Assembly (NCBI GenBank): GCA_004553485.1 | Contig: SFLG01000006.1 | Location: forward strand, 1-34,691 | Reading direction: 5' to 3' | Source: Bacteroidales bacterium | GTDB lineage: Bacteria > Bacteroidota > Bacteroidia > Bacteroidales > Muribaculaceae | DNA: 34,691 nt | Part shown: one piece after another, positions 1 through 8,501 of the stretch | Numbering within the stretch: the stretch's first letter is position 1 | Layout: every line of letters begins with the position of its first letter | Program-made: the position numbers and the translations under genes | The notes under the pieces: model-generated | What the model was told of the DNA's origin: nothing | What the model saw: only the letters and a program-made list of their open reading frames with translations | Databases searched by the model: none

Positions 1-22
1 ATTTGCAAAAAACATAACTGAC

Positions 23-1339
23 ATGGGACAATTAGTAGCCATAGTAGGACGCCCCAACGTGGGCAAGTCGACCCTCTTTAACCGCCTCACCAAAAGCCGC
101 ACGGCTATTGTCGACGAGACCGCCGGCACCACCCGCGACCGCCAGTACGGCAAGGTGGACTGGCAGGGTCGCGAATTTTCGATTGTCGACACCGGAGGCT
201 GGGTAGTGAACAGCGAGGACATCTTCGAGGGCGAGATCAACAAACAGGTCGAGCTGGCCATCGAGCAGGCCGATGTCATCCTCTTTGTCGTCGACGCCAT
301 GAACGGCGTCACCGACCTTGACGAGCACGTCGCCCGCATCCTCCGCCGCTCCAAAAAACCCGTCGTCCTGGTAACCAACAAGGTCGACTCCAACGAGTGG
401 GTCTACAACGTGCCCGAGTTCTACAAGCTCGGCCTGGGCGACCCGTGGCCCGTCAGCGGCATCAACGGCTACGGCACCGGCGACCTCCTCGACGAGGTGG
501 TCAAGGACCTGCCGCCCGTCGAGGACAGCGACGAGGAGCTGGAGGAGATACCAAAGTTCGCCATCGTCGGACGCCCCAACGCCGGCAAGTCGAGCCTTAT
601 CAACGCCTTCATCGGCGAAGACCGCCACATCGTCACCGACATCGCCGGCACCACCCGCGACTCGATATACACCCGCTACGACAAGTTCGGCTTTGACTTC
701 TATCTGGTCGACACCGCCGGCATACGCAAGAAAAACAAGGTCAACGAGGACATCGAATACTACTCGGTGATACGCTCGATACGCGCCATCGAGGCCTCGG
801 ACGTCTGCATCCTGATGATCGACGCCACCCGCGGCATCGAGGCCCAGGACGTCGCCATCTTCTCGCTCATCCAGCGCAACAAAAAGGGCCTGGTGGTAGT
901 GGTCAACAAATGGGACCTGGTCGAGGACAAGTCGGTGGCCGCCATCCGCCACTACGAGGAGGCCATCCGCAACCGCTTCGCCCCCTTCACCGACTTCCCC
1001 ATCATCTTTGCCTCGGCAATGACCAAGCAGCGCATCTTCAAGGTCATCGAGACCGCTGTCGACGTCTACAAGAACCGCCGCCGCGTCATCCCCACCTCGC
1101 AGCTCAACACCTACATGCTCGAGGCCATCGGCGCATATCCCCCGCCCGCAAACAAGGGCAAGTTTGTAAAAATCAAGTATGTGACAATGCTCAAAGGCGC
1201 GCAGGTGCCCACCTTCATCTTCTTCTGCAACCTGCCCCAGTGGGTCAAGGAGCCCTACCGGCGCTACCTCGAGAACAAGATACGCGAGAAGTGGGACTTC
1301 TCCGGCACCCCCATCAACGTCTTCATGCGCGAAAAGTAG
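23..1339 (+). CDS. der: Ribosome-biogenesis GTPase Der (EngA)
   Basis: Der is an essential GTPase with two G domains in tandem that assists maturation of the 50S ribosomal subunit. The 438-residue product has both G domains: G1 motif GRPNVGKS at residues 9-16 and GRPNAGKS at about 183-190. Each is followed by TAGTTRD (switch I), a DTGG or DTAG G3 motif, and a G4 motif (NKVD in the first, NKWD at 295-298 in the second). The last roughly 90 residues match the KH-like domain of the family. Length is typical. The ATG at 23 is preceded by an A-rich stretch and no Shine-Dalgarno, as is usual in Bacteroidota. Only 22 bp lie upstream, so the promoter is not visible. Identification is secure. Confidence 0.97.
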   Translation: MGQLVAIVGRPNVGKSTLFNRLTKSRTAIVDETAGTTRDRQYGKVDWQGREFSIVDTGGWVVNSEDIFEGEINKQVELAIEQADVILFVVDAMNGVTDLDEHVARILRRSKKPVVLVTNKVDSNEWVYNVPEFYKLGLGDPWPVSGINGYGTGDLLDEVVKDLPPVEDSDEELEEIPKFAIVGRPNAGKSSLINAFIGEDRHIVTDIAGTTRDSIYTRYDKFGFDFYLVDTAGIRKKNKVNEDIEYYSVIRSIRAIEASDVCILMIDATRGIEAQDVAIFSLIQRNKKGLVVVVNKWDLVEDKSVAAIRHYEEAIRNRFAPFTDFPIIFASAMTKQRIFKVIETAVDVYKNRRRVIPTSQLNTYMLEAIGAYPPPANKGKFVKIKYVTMLKGAQVPTFIFFCNLPQWVKEPYRRYLENKIREKWDFSGTPINVFMREK

Positions 1340-1423
1340 CCCCGCCGGGCCTGTTCTTCAAAAAGAATGTTAACCGGGCTGCCGTTTTTTCTGCCAATCC
1401 GTCGTTTTTTCGCCACAAAACCT

Positions 1424-1431
1424 TACCTTTG
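1424..1431 (+). promoter_or_regulatory. Promoter -7 box for the acyl-CoA synthetase gene
   Basis: TACCTTTG matches the Bacteroidota -7 consensus TAnnTTTG. No clear TTTG -33 element lies 19-20 bp upstream, only T-runs. It would give a leader of about 90 nt that is strikingly rich in C and T (1441-1525). Confidence 0.45.
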
Positions 1432-1525
1432 CCGCGATAATCCTATCACTGGCAGAAAAATTCATCCCTCTCCCCCTATTTTTCACCTCTCCCCTCACCT
1501 CTGCCCGCAACACCTTTGACAGGTT

Positions 1526-3343
1526 ATGAACAACATTCTGACAACACTTATCGAGCGGCAATGCTCGCGCTACGGCGACCGTGCGGCAATGTACCGGCGC
1601 CATGACGGCCAGTGGCAACCCCTGTCGTGGAACGCCCTGCGCCAGCGCACTCTCAACGTCGCATACGCCCTCGAGACCCTCGGACTGCCCGAGACAGGCA
1701 TGACGGCCATCTTCAGCGCCAACTGCCCCGAGTTCCTCATCACCGACTTCGCCGCTTACGCCAACCGCGCCGTCCCCGTGTCGATTTACGCCACTTCCAG
1801 CGCCGACCAGGTGCGGTACATCATCAACGACTCGCGCGCGTCGATAATCTATGTGGGCAACCAGCAGCAGCTCGACATCGTAATCTCGGTCCTCCCCGAC
1901 TGCAAGACCCTCCGACACATCATCGTCCTCGACAGCAAAGTCGACATCGGCGACGGCCTCAGCCCCGACGGCAAGGTCAACATCATGACCTTCGCCTCGC
2001 TCGAAGGCCTTGGCGCGGCAGCCTCCACAGCCTGCCGGCGCGCCGTGGCCGAGCGCACGGCGGCCGCCACCGAGGACGACATCGCCACCCTCATCTACAC
2101 CTCCGGCACCACCGGCGAGCCCAAAGGCGCCGTGCTGCCCCACTCGTGCTTCAACGCCGCCCTGCGTCTGCACCACGAGCGCCTCACAAGCCTCTCCGAC
2201 GAGGACACGTCGATTTGCTTCCTGCCCCTGAGCCACATCTTCGAGAAGGCATGGACCTACTTCTGCCTCGACGCCGGCATCCGCGTCTACGTCAACGAAG
2301 ACCCCAAGGTGATACAGGAGTCGCTGGCCGAGACACACCCCACCTGCATGTGCTCGGTGCCCCGTTTCTGGGAAAAAGTGCACACCGCCGTCCACGACCA
2401 GATCCAGCACATGTCGTGGGCAAAGCGCCTGCTGGTAAAGCGCGCCCTGCACGTCGGACACCGCCGCAACATCGACTACAAACGTCTGGGCCTCAAGGTG
2501 CCCCCGCTGCTCGAGTGGGAGTATAAATTCTTCGACAAGCGCGTCTTCAGGCTGTTGCGCCGCGCCATCGGCTTCACCAACCCCAACATCTTCCCCACCG
2601 CCGGCGCCCCCCTCAGCCCGAGCATCGTCGAGTTCTTCCAGACCACCGGCCTCAACATCATAATCGGCTACGGCCTGTCAGAGACCACCGCCACCGTCAC
2701 CTGCTTCCCCTACGTGGGCTGGCAGCCCGGCACGGTGGGCACGCTGCTGCCCGAAATCAAATGCCGTATCGGCGAGGACAACGAAATCCAGGTCAAAGGC
2801 CCCACCGTCATGCGCGAGTACTACAACAAGCCCGCCGAGACCGAGGCCGCCTTCACCGACGACGGCTGGTTCCGCACCGGCGACGCCGGCTACTTCGACG
2901 CCCGCGGCGACCTTGTGCTCACCGAGCGCATCAAGGACCTCTTCAAGACCTCCAACGGCAAGTACATCGCCCCCCAGGTGCTCGAAAGCCGCCTCGGCGA
3001 AGACCGCTACATTGAGCAGGTGGCCATCATCGGCGACCAGCGCAAGTACGTCTCGGCAATCGTCGTACCCGCCTTTGCCGCCCTGCGCGAATATGCCCGC
3101 AAGAAGAAAATCGCCTTCCGCACCAACGCCGACCTCATCCGCAACAAAGACATACGCTCGCTCATCGAGGCCCGCATCGAAAAGCACCAGGCCGACCGCG
3201 CCGGCTTTGAGAAAATCAAGCGCTTCACCCTGCTCCCCCACGAGTTCACCATCCAGGCCGGCGAGCTCACCAACACCCTCAAGCTGCGCCGCCCCGTCAT
3301 CAACCGCAACTACGCCGAGCAAATCGAGGCAATGTACGTCTGA
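1526..3343 (+). CDS. Long-chain acyl-CoA synthetase (AMP-binding, FadD/FAA1-like)
   Basis: This adenylate-forming enzyme activates free fatty acids to acyl-CoA with ATP and CoA. The 605-residue protein has the AMP-binding P-loop YTSGTTGEPKG (191-201), the GYGLSETT motif (381-388) and DGWFRTGD (about 446-453). After these comes the hinge and lysine-bearing C-terminal region (ERIKDLFKTSNGKYIAP). The length of about 600 residues and the FEK motif near residue 240 fit the long-chain (COG1022) branch rather than acetyl-CoA synthetase. It stands alone: its own promoter-like box lies upstream and a strong terminator follows at 3409-3448. The chain length of the substrate cannot be read from the sequence. 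Confidence 0.93.
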   Translation: MNNILTTLIERQCSRYGDRAAMYRRHDGQWQPLSWNALRQRTLNVAYALETLGLPETGMTAIFSANCPEFLITDFAAYANRAVPVSIYATSSADQVRYIINDSRASIIYVGNQQQLDIVISVLPDCKTLRHIIVLDSKVDIGDGLSPDGKVNIMTFASLEGLGAAASTACRRAVAERTAAATEDDIATLIYTSGTTGEPKGAVLPHSCFNAALRLHHERLTSLSDEDTSICFLPLSHIFEKAWTYFCLDAGIRVYVNEDPKVIQESLAETHPTCMCSVPRFWEKVHTAVHDQIQHMSWAKRLLVKRALHVGHRRNIDYKRLGLKVPPLLEWEYKFFDKRVFRLLRRAIGFTNPNIFPTAGAPLSPSIVEFFQTTGLNIIIGYGLSETTATVTCFPYVGWQPGTVGTLLPEIKCRIGEDNEIQVKGPTVMREYYNKPAETEAAFTDDGWFRTGDAGYFDARGDLVLTERIKDLFKTSNGKYIAPQVLESRLGEDRYIEQVAIIGDQRKYVSAIVVPAFAALREYARKKKIAFRTNADLIRNKDIRSLIEARIEKHQADRAGFEKIKRFTLLPHEFTIQAGELTNTLKLRRPVINRNYAEQIEAMYV

Positions 3344-3408
3344 CGGCCCACCGGCACAGCCGCCCCGACAAACCCGCGCCACAGCGCAAATTCGTCACAC
3401 AGCCATAC

Positions 3409-3448
3409 CGCCCGCAGCCGCCATCAACGGCCTGCGGGCGTTGTTTTT
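3409..3448 (+). terminator. Rho-independent terminator after the acyl-CoA synthetase gene
   Basis: CGCCCGCAG (3409-3417) pairs perfectly with CTGCGGGCG (3432-3440), with further pairing inside, and is followed directly by TTGTTTTT. It is 66 nt past the stop codon. Confidence 0.85.
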
Positions 3449-3493
3449 GCACAAAAATGGGCCGAAGGGTCGGTTTTTTCGGAGAATTTTCGG

Positions 3494-3501
3494 TAACTTT
3501 A
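3494..3501 (+). promoter_or_regulatory. Possible promoter -7 box for the POT transporter
   Basis: TAACTTTA differs from TAnnTTTG only at the last base and lies 28 bp before the ATG at 3530. A T-rich stretch about 20 bp upstream could serve as the -33 region, but no exact TTTG is present. Confidence 0.35.
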
Positions 3502-3529
3502 CGGCAAAATAAACCAAAAAAGTAAAAAC

Positions 3530-5056
3530 ATGTTCAAGAATCAACCCAAAGGCCTGATTCCTGCGGCATTGAGCAACATGGGCGAGCGTTTCGGCTATTA
3601 CATCATGAACGCCGTCCTCGTTCTGTTCCTCTGCTCGAAATTCGGCCTCTCCGGCGAGACAAGCACGCTCATTTACTCGTTCTTCTACGCCGGCATCTAC
3701 ATCCTGAGCCTTGTCGGCGGTATCATCGCCGACCGCACGCAAAACTACAAGGGCACCATCATCAACGGCCTGGTTATCATGACCGTAGGCTACGTTATCC
3801 TGGCCATTCCCATCCTCCACACCTCGGACAACCACACATGGCTGCTGGTGCTGACATGCGTGGCCCTGTTCCTCATCGCCTTCGGCAACGGTCTGTTCAA
3901 GGGCAACCTCCAGGCCATCGTGGGCCAGCTGTATGACAACCCCCAGTATGAGAAACAGCGCGACTCGGGCTTCCAGATTTTCTACGTCTTCATCAACATC
4001 GGCGGCCTCATCGCCCCCTTCGTGGCTCCCATGCTGCGCTCGTGGTGGCTCAACGTACACAGCATGGTGTACAACGCCGACTTCCCCGAGCTGTGCCATA
4101 AGTTCCTCAGCGCCTCCGACTCGATGACCGTCGAGAACATGAACAACCTCACCACCCTGGCCACCGCCGCCGGACACCAGGCCGGCACCGACCTGCAGGC
4201 CTTCTGCACCCAGTACCTCGAGGTGTTCAACACCGGCATCCACTACTCGTTCATCGCTTCGGTGGCCGCCATGCTCATCTCGCTCACCATCTTCCTCGTC
4301 ACCAAAAAGGCTCTGCCCACACCCGCAGCACGCGCAAAGGCCGAGACAAAGAAATACACCAAAGAGGAAATCCAGAGCCAGGCCAAGGAAATCAAACAGC
4401 GCATGGCCGCTCTCTTCGCCGTCCTCGGCATCGTGATTTTCTTCTGGTTCTCGTTCCACCAGAACGGCACCTCGTTGTCGCTCTTCGCCCGCGACTTTGT
4501 CAAGACCGACACCATCGCGCCCGAAATCTGGCAGGCCGTCAACCCCTTCTTCGTGATTGTGCTGACGCCGCTGATCATGCTGCTCTTCGGCACCCTCAGC
4601 AAGCGCGGCCGCGACATCTCCACCCCTAAGAAAATCGCCATCGGTATGGGTCTGGCCGGCATCGCCTACCTCTTCCTTGCCGTATACTGCGCAATTCAGG
4701 GCTATTCCTCGGGCGACGCCTTCCGCGAGCTCGCTCCCGCCGCCAAGGAGGGTCTCAAGGCCGGTCCGTGGGTACTGATAGCGCTGTACTTCTTCCTCAC
4801 CGTGGCCGAGCTGTTCATCTCGCCGCTGGGCCTCAGCTTCGTCTCGAAGGTTGCGCCCAAACACCTGCAGGGCCTCTGCCAGGGTCTGTGGCTCGGCGCC
4901 ACCGCCATCGGAAACCTGCTGCTGTGGATTGGCCCGCTCATGTACAACAAGTGGCCCATCTCGTACGCCTGGGGCGTCTTCCTGGCCGTATGCCTCCTGT
5001 CTATGGGCGTAATGTTCGGCATGGTTAAATGGCTTGAGCGCGTAACAGCCGACTGA
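3530..5056 (+). CDS. POT/PTR-family proton-coupled oligopeptide transporter
   Basis: This inner-membrane major-facilitator protein would import di- and tripeptides using the proton gradient. The 508-residue protein starts with the family signature GERFGYY (residues 18-24), the ExxERFxYY-type motif of POT transporters. It has about 12-14 hydrophobic helices and a charged central stretch (about residues 265-290, many K/E) between the two halves. FSFHQNGTSLSLF and the late helix with ELFISPLGLSFVSKVAP are also typical. The gene appears monocistronic: a promoter-like box lies upstream, and a hairpin and then a terminator lie downstream. Substrate specificity is inferred from the family only. Confidence 0.92.
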   Translation: MFKNQPKGLIPAALSNMGERFGYYIMNAVLVLFLCSKFGLSGETSTLIYSFFYAGIYILSLVGGIIADRTQNYKGTIINGLVIMTVGYVILAIPILHTSDNHTWLLVLTCVALFLIAFGNGLFKGNLQAIVGQLYDNPQYEKQRDSGFQIFYVFINIGGLIAPFVAPMLRSWWLNVHSMVYNADFPELCHKFLSASDSMTVENMNNLTTLATAAGHQAGTDLQAFCTQYLEVFNTGIHYSFIASVAAMLISLTIFLVTKKALPTPAARAKAETKKYTKEEIQSQAKEIKQRMAALFAVLGIVIFFWFSFHQNGTSLSLFARDFVKTDTIAPEIWQAVNPFFVIVLTPLIMLLFGTLSKRGRDISTPKKIAIGMGLAGIAYLFLAVYCAIQGYSSGDAFRELAPAAKEGLKAGPWVLIALYFFLTVAELFISPLGLSFVSKVAPKHLQGLCQGLWLGATAIGNLLLWIGPLMYNKWPISYAWGVFLAVCLLSMGVMFGMVKWLERVTAD

Positions 5057-5065
5057 CAGCCGGCT

Positions 5066-5089
5066 CCCCAAACGCCAAGGCGTTTGGGG
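5066..5089 (+). terminator. Hairpin just after the POT transporter gene
   Basis: CCCCAAACGCC (5066-5076) and GGCGTTTGGGG (5079-5089) are perfect complements with a minimal loop, 9 nt past the stop codon. There is no following T-run, so it may act as an mRNA 3' stabiliser rather than a full terminator. Confidence 0.55.
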
Positions 5090-5093
5090 GCAG

Positions 5094-5145
5094 AGCTACG
5101 GTAGCTATCTCAGCTATCTTAGCTATCTCAGCTTATTAGCTTACC
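5094..5145 (+). repeat. Nonanucleotide array, AGCTA family, copy 1
   Basis: Six consecutive units begin with AGCT at a 9-nt step (the last two are 8 nt): AGCTACGGT (5094), AGCTATCTC (5103), AGCTATCTT (5112), AGCTATCTC (5121), AGCTTATT (5130), AGCTTACC (5138). The array lies between the hairpin at 5066-5089 and the terminator at 5154-5198, so it would be in the 3' region of the transporter transcript. It is not coding. Confidence 0.9.
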
Positions 5146-5153
5146 CCCCTACA

Positions 5154-5198
5154 GCCTTCGGGCCGCCGGCACAGCCCGGGCCCGAAGGCCGTTTTTTT
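5154..5198 (+). terminator. Rho-independent terminator upstream of rlmN
   Basis: GCCTTCGGGCC (5154-5164) pairs perfectly with GGCCCGAAGGC (5179-5189), and a run of seven T follows (5192-5198). Confidence 0.85.
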
Positions 5199-5240
5199 GT
5201 TAATATTTGTAAAACTCAGCCACGTTTGAGATAACTGCGG

Positions 5241-5248
5241 TAAATTTG
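5241..5248 (+). promoter_or_regulatory. Promoter -7 box directly upstream of rlmN
   Basis: TAAATTTG is an exact TAnnTTTG match ending 5 nt before the rlmN ATG. Transcription from it would begin at about the start codon, giving an almost leaderless mRNA. The nearest TTTG upstream (5225-5228) is spaced only 12 nt away, shorter than usual, so the call is tentative. Confidence 0.4.
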
Positions 5249-5253
5249 TAGTA

Positions 5254-6324
5254 ATGAACGATACAAACGAAACAACCGATAAGACAATCGGCGGCAACGA
5301 CTGCCGGCAGCCGCTCGTGGGCATGACCCTGGCGCAGCTGCAGGAGGTGGTGGCCTCGCTGGGCCTGCCGCGCTTCAACGCCGCACAGATAGCGCGCTGG
5401 CTCTACGTGGCCCGCGCCACTGACATCGAGCAGATGACCGACCTGTCGAAGACCGCGCGCCAGAAGCTCGCCCAAGGCTACACCGTGGGGCGTCAGGCGC
5501 CGCTGTCGGCGCAGCGCAGCACCGACGGCACCGTCAAATACCTCTTTGACAGCGGCTGCGGCCTCGACGTGGAGGCAGTGTACATCCCCGACAAAGACCG
5601 CGCCACGCTGTGCGTGTCGTCGCAGGCCGGATGCAAGATGCACTGCGCCTTCTGCATGACAGGCCGCCAGGGCTTCCACGGCAACCTCTCCGCCGCCAAC
5701 ATCATCAACCAGGTGCTAAGCGTCGAAAACTCCGAAAAGCTTACCAACCTGGTATTCATGGGCATGGGCGAACCCTGCGACAACCTGCCGGCCGTCCTCC
5801 AGGCCATTGAGGTGCTGACGGCACCGTGGGGCCTGGCTTGGAGCCCCAAGCGCATTACGGTGTCGTCGATAGGCAAGCTGCCCGAGATGCGCGAGCTCAT
5901 CAAGAACACCCGCGTGCACATAGCCCTCAGCGTCCACGCCCCCTTCCCCAGCGAGCGCGAGCAGCTGATGCCCGCACAGAAGGCCTGGCCGCTGACAAAG
6001 GTGATGGACATGCTGCGCCAGTTCGACTTCGCCCACCAGCGCCGCCTCTCCGTGGAGTATATAATGTGGGACGGCGTCAACGACGACCAGCGCCACGCCG
6101 ACGCCCTTGCGCGCCACCTGCGCGCCACCTCCGCCCGCGTCAACCTCATACGCTTCCACGCCATCCCCGGCAGCGAGCTGCGGCCGTCGCCACGCCCCGT
6201 CATGGAGGCCTTCCGCGACCGCCTCAACAGCCTCGGAATCACCGCCACCATCCGCGCCAGCCGCGGCGAGGACATAATGGCCGCCTGCGGCATGCTCGCC
6301 GGCAAAAACAACGAAACCCCCTAA
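5254..6324 (+). CDS. rlmN: 23S rRNA (adenine-2503-C2)-methyltransferase RlmN
   Basis: RlmN is a radical-SAM enzyme that methylates C2 of A2503 in 23S rRNA, and in some bacteria A37 of tRNAs. The 356-residue protein carries the [4Fe-4S] motif CxxxCxxC at C127, C131 and C134. The mechanistically important cysteine sits in the CGMLAG motif near the C terminus (C345). The glycine-rich GMGEPCDN segment and RITVSSIG are typical of the family. Cysteine positions are shifted by two from E. coli RlmN in the N-terminal half, so the start at 5254 is well supported. It is followed after 44 nt by pdxA on the same strand; the gap is a 9-nt-period array and cotranscription is likely. Confidence 0.96.
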   Translation: MNDTNETTDKTIGGNDCRQPLVGMTLAQLQEVVASLGLPRFNAAQIARWLYVARATDIEQMTDLSKTARQKLAQGYTVGRQAPLSAQRSTDGTVKYLFDSGCGLDVEAVYIPDKDRATLCVSSQAGCKMHCAFCMTGRQGFHGNLSAANIINQVLSVENSEKLTNLVFMGMGEPCDNLPAVLQAIEVLTAPWGLAWSPKRITVSSIGKLPEMRELIKNTRVHIALSVHAPFPSEREQLMPAQKAWPLTKVMDMLRQFDFAHQRRLSVEYIMWDGVNDDQRHADALARHLRATSARVNLIRFHAIPGSELRPSPRPVMEAFRDRLNSLGITATIRASRGEDIMAACGMLAGKNNETP

Positions 6325-6326
6325 CC

Positions 6327-6362
6327 CTCAGAGCACTCTGATACCTCTGATAAACCCCTCCA
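6327..6362 (+). repeat. Nonanucleotide array in the pdxA leader, CTCTGATAA family
   Basis: Units step by 9 nt: CTCAGAGCA (6327), CTCTGATAC (6336), CTCTGATAA (6345), then ACCCCTCCA (6354). The array fills the rlmN-pdxA gap and ends 6 nt before the pdxA ATG. The unit CTCTGATAA also occurs, in the same sense relative to the gene, in the leader of the gene starting at 11289. Confidence 0.8.
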
Positions 6363-6368
6363 CCGTCA

Positions 6369-7496
6369 ATGAAAATCGCAATCACAGCAGGCGACCCCAA
6401 TGGCATAGGCTACGAGGTTATCCTCAAAGCCCTCGAAGACCCCAAAATTTTTGAACTCTTCACCCCCGTCATCTACGGCTCGGCACGTGCCGCCACGCAC
6501 TACCGCCGCATGATGGACCTGCCCGGCGTGCAGCTCAACCAGATAAACGACGCCACACAGGCCAAGGACGGCTTTGCCTCGATAATCAACGTCACCGACG
6601 ACGTGCAGCCCGAGCCCGGCGTGAGCAGTCCCCAGGCCGGCAAGGACGCCCTGGCTGCCCTTGAAGCCGCCGTGGCCGACCTGCGCGCCGGAAAGGTGGA
6701 CGCACTGGTCACTGCTCCCATCAACAAAAAGAACATCCAGAGCGAGACATTCGCCTTCCCCGGCCACACCGAATACCTCGAGGCCAGCTACGGCGACGGC
6801 GCCAAGGCGCTGATGATACTCGCCACCGAGAAACTGCGTGTGGCCCTCGTAACCACGCACCTGCCCATCGGCCGCCTCAGCGAGGCCATCACCCGCGAGA
6901 ACATCGTGGAGAAGCTGCGCATCTTCGCCTCCAGCCTCCACCGCGACTTTGCCTGCGACAACCCGCGCATCGCCGTCCTCGCACTCAACCCCCATGCCGG
7001 CGAGGAAGGTCTGTTAGGCACCGAGGAGACCGAGGTGATAGCCCCCGCCATCGCCGAGGCCCGCGAGGCCGGCATCCAGGCCTTCGGCCCCTACCCCGCC
7101 GACGGCTTCTTCGGCTCGGGCGCCTACACCCGTTTCGACGGCGTGCTGGCAATGTACCACGACCAGGGTCTGGCTCCATTCAAGACCATCGCCATGGACC
7201 GCGGCTTCAACTTCACCGCCGGCCTACCGTACGTGCGCACCAGTCCCGACCACGGCACGGGCTACGACATCGCCGGCCAGGGCGTGGCATCGGCACAGTC
7301 GATGCGCGAGGCCATCTACGCCGCCATCGACATCGTGCGCAACCGCGCCATCGAGGACGAGGCCCACGCCAACCCTCTCAAACGCCAGTACCGCCCCGAC
7401 GACAAGAAGCGCCAGGACAAGCAGCGTCGCGACAACACCCCCGCCGCCGACAACACCGCCGCCGAGGCGCCCGCCGACAAACCGGCCAACGACTGA
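6369..7496 (+). CDS. pdxA: 4-hydroxythreonine-4-phosphate dehydrogenase PdxA
   Basis: PdxA oxidises 4-phosphohydroxy-L-threonine in the DXP-dependent pathway to pyridoxal 5'-phosphate. The 375-residue protein begins with ITAGDPNGIGYE. It carries the metal-binding histidines at H164 (TTHLPI), H209 (NPHAGEEG) and H264 (YHDQGLAPFK), each exactly two positions below the E. coli H166/H211/H266 set. The C-terminal RTSPDHGTGYDIAG motif is intact. Beyond about residue 335 there is a charged, low-complexity tail (K/R/D then A/P/D) of about 40 residues that the core fold does not need. It lies between rlmN and a nucleotidyltransferase gene with short gaps, probably in one transcript. Confidence 0.95.
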   Translation: MKIAITAGDPNGIGYEVILKALEDPKIFELFTPVIYGSARAATHYRRMMDLPGVQLNQINDATQAKDGFASIINVTDDVQPEPGVSSPQAGKDALAALEAAVADLRAGKVDALVTAPINKKNIQSETFAFPGHTEYLEASYGDGAKALMILATEKLRVALVTTHLPIGRLSEAITRENIVEKLRIFASSLHRDFACDNPRIAVLALNPHAGEEGLLGTEETEVIAPAIAEAREAGIQAFGPYPADGFFGSGAYTRFDGVLAMYHDQGLAPFKTIAMDRGFNFTAGLPYVRTSPDHGTGYDIAGQGVASAQSMREAIYAAIDIVRNRAIEDEAHANPLKRQYRPDDKKRQDKQRRDNTPAADNTAAEAPADKPAND

Positions 7497-7532
7497 GAAA
7501 ACAGCATATACTAACGTAACAGCACTTTTACC

Positions 7533-8246
7533 GTGAATTTCGCAATAATCGCCGCGGGCGAGGGCTCGCGCCTCGTCCAGGAGGGTGTGGCCCTCCCCAA
7601 ACCTTTGGTAGACCTTGACGGCAGGCCGATGATAGGCCGCCTGCTCGACATATTTGAAGACTGCGGCGCCGAGTCGGTGTCGATTATCGTCAACGAACAG
7701 ATGACACAGGTGCGCGCCTACCTTGAAGAGCGTATGAAGACGTCAAAGACGCCCATCCGCCTGGTGGTGAAGAGCACACCCAGCTCGATGCACTCGTTCT
7801 ACGAGGTGTCGCGCAACTTCCCCGCCGGCTCGAAGTTTATCCTCACCACGGTCGACACCATCTTCCGCGAGGACGACTTCCGCGCCTACGCCCGCGCCTT
7901 CGAGGAGGACGACACCGTGGACGGGTACATGGCCGTCACCTCGTTCATCGACGACGAAAAGCCCCTGTACATCGATGTCGACAAGGACATGCTCATCACC
8001 GCCTTCCGCGACGAACCCTTCGACGGCGTGCGCTACATCTCGGGCGGTATTTACGGCCTCACCCCTCCCGCCATCAAGATACTTGAGGAGTGCATGAGCC
8101 TTGGTGTCAGCCGTATGCGCAACTACCAGCGCGCCCTCGTCGCCGCCGGCCTGCGCCTTCGCGCCTGTCCCTTCCCCAAGATTGTCGACGTCGACCACGC
8201 CGGCGACATCGCCACCGCCCGCGCCTTCATCGCCGCCGGCAAGTAA
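7533..8246 (+). CDS. Nucleotidyltransferase-fold protein (NDP-sugar synthase-like)
   Basis: The 237-residue product has the N-terminal signature of the NTP_transferase/MobA-like fold: IIAAGEGSR (residues 5-13), followed by PKPLV (22-26) with the conserved lysine, and LDGRPMIGR. Such enzymes transfer NMP to a sugar phosphate, a cofactor or a choline-like acceptor. A TTVDTIF segment resembles the metal-binding Asp region of the fold. The start is GTG at 7533, 36 nt after pdxA, which suggests cotranscription. The acceptor substrate is not evident. At about 240 residues it is a minimal catalytic domain without a C-terminal beta-helix, so GlmU or GlgC are excluded. Confidence 0.8.
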   Translation: MNFAIIAAGEGSRLVQEGVALPKPLVDLDGRPMIGRLLDIFEDCGAESVSIIVNEQMTQVRAYLEERMKTSKTPIRLVVKSTPSSMHSFYEVSRNFPAGSKFILTTVDTIFREDDFRAYARAFEEDDTVDGYMAVTSFIDDEKPLYIDVDKDMLITAFRDEPFDGVRYISGGIYGLTPPAIKILEECMSLGVSRMRNYQRALVAAGLRLRACPFPKIVDVDHAGDIATARAFIAAGK

Positions 8247-8291
8247 CCCCAAGCGCCCGTGCGCCTGCACCGTGCCCGGCACCGAGCCTGC

Positions 8292-8323
8292 ACCGTTATC
8301 GGTCGAGCTCGACCGATAACAGT
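8292..8323 (+). repeat. 32-bp palindromic repeat, copy 1
   Basis: A perfect 26-bp palindrome (8295-8320, half-site GTTATCGGTCGAG) is extended to 32 bp as ACC...AGT. It is symmetric except for one C/A mismatch (8294/8321). The same 32 bp occur at 24856-24887 and, reversed, at 13940-13971. It lies 45 nt after the nucleotidyltransferase stop. No T-run follows, so it is not an ordinary terminator. Confidence 0.95.
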
Positions 8324-8395
8324 CACGCGCCCCGTTGCCGCGCCCTCCGGCCCGCCCCTCTTTGCCTAAAAAACTATAAAACGCGGGGGCGGTGC

Positions 8396-8426
8396 TTTGA
8401 GGCTGTGCGGTTTTTGTGTAACTTTG
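8396..8426 (+). promoter_or_regulatory. Bacteroidota promoter for the antiporter gene
   Basis: TTTG (8396-8399), a 19-bp spacer and TAACTTTG (8419-8426) match the consensus exactly. Transcription would begin near 8433, about 70 nt (TTG start) or 130 nt (ATG start) before the coding region. Confidence 0.82.
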
Positions 8427-8501
8427 CACGCTGAAATACGCATTTTGCTCTCATTTTTCCAATAGCCAAACGGCCTAACGCCGCATAATTTACACATCTC
8501 T

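Noticed and set aside
32..952. Long open frames on the strand opposite der, and likewise at 1370-2461, 3395-5071, 24998-26554, 26388-27638 and 27666-28964
   Set aside because: They are antisense to well-identified genes, have V/G/A/D-rich composition typical of the complement of GC-rich coding DNA, and show no family motif.
5094..5145. The 9-nt arrays as CRISPR repeats
   Set aside because: There are no spacers, units are only 9 nt and no cas gene is near.
8292..8323. The 32-bp palindrome as an ordinary rho-independent terminator
   Set aside because: No T-run follows on either strand in any copy, and one copy lies inside a coding sequence.
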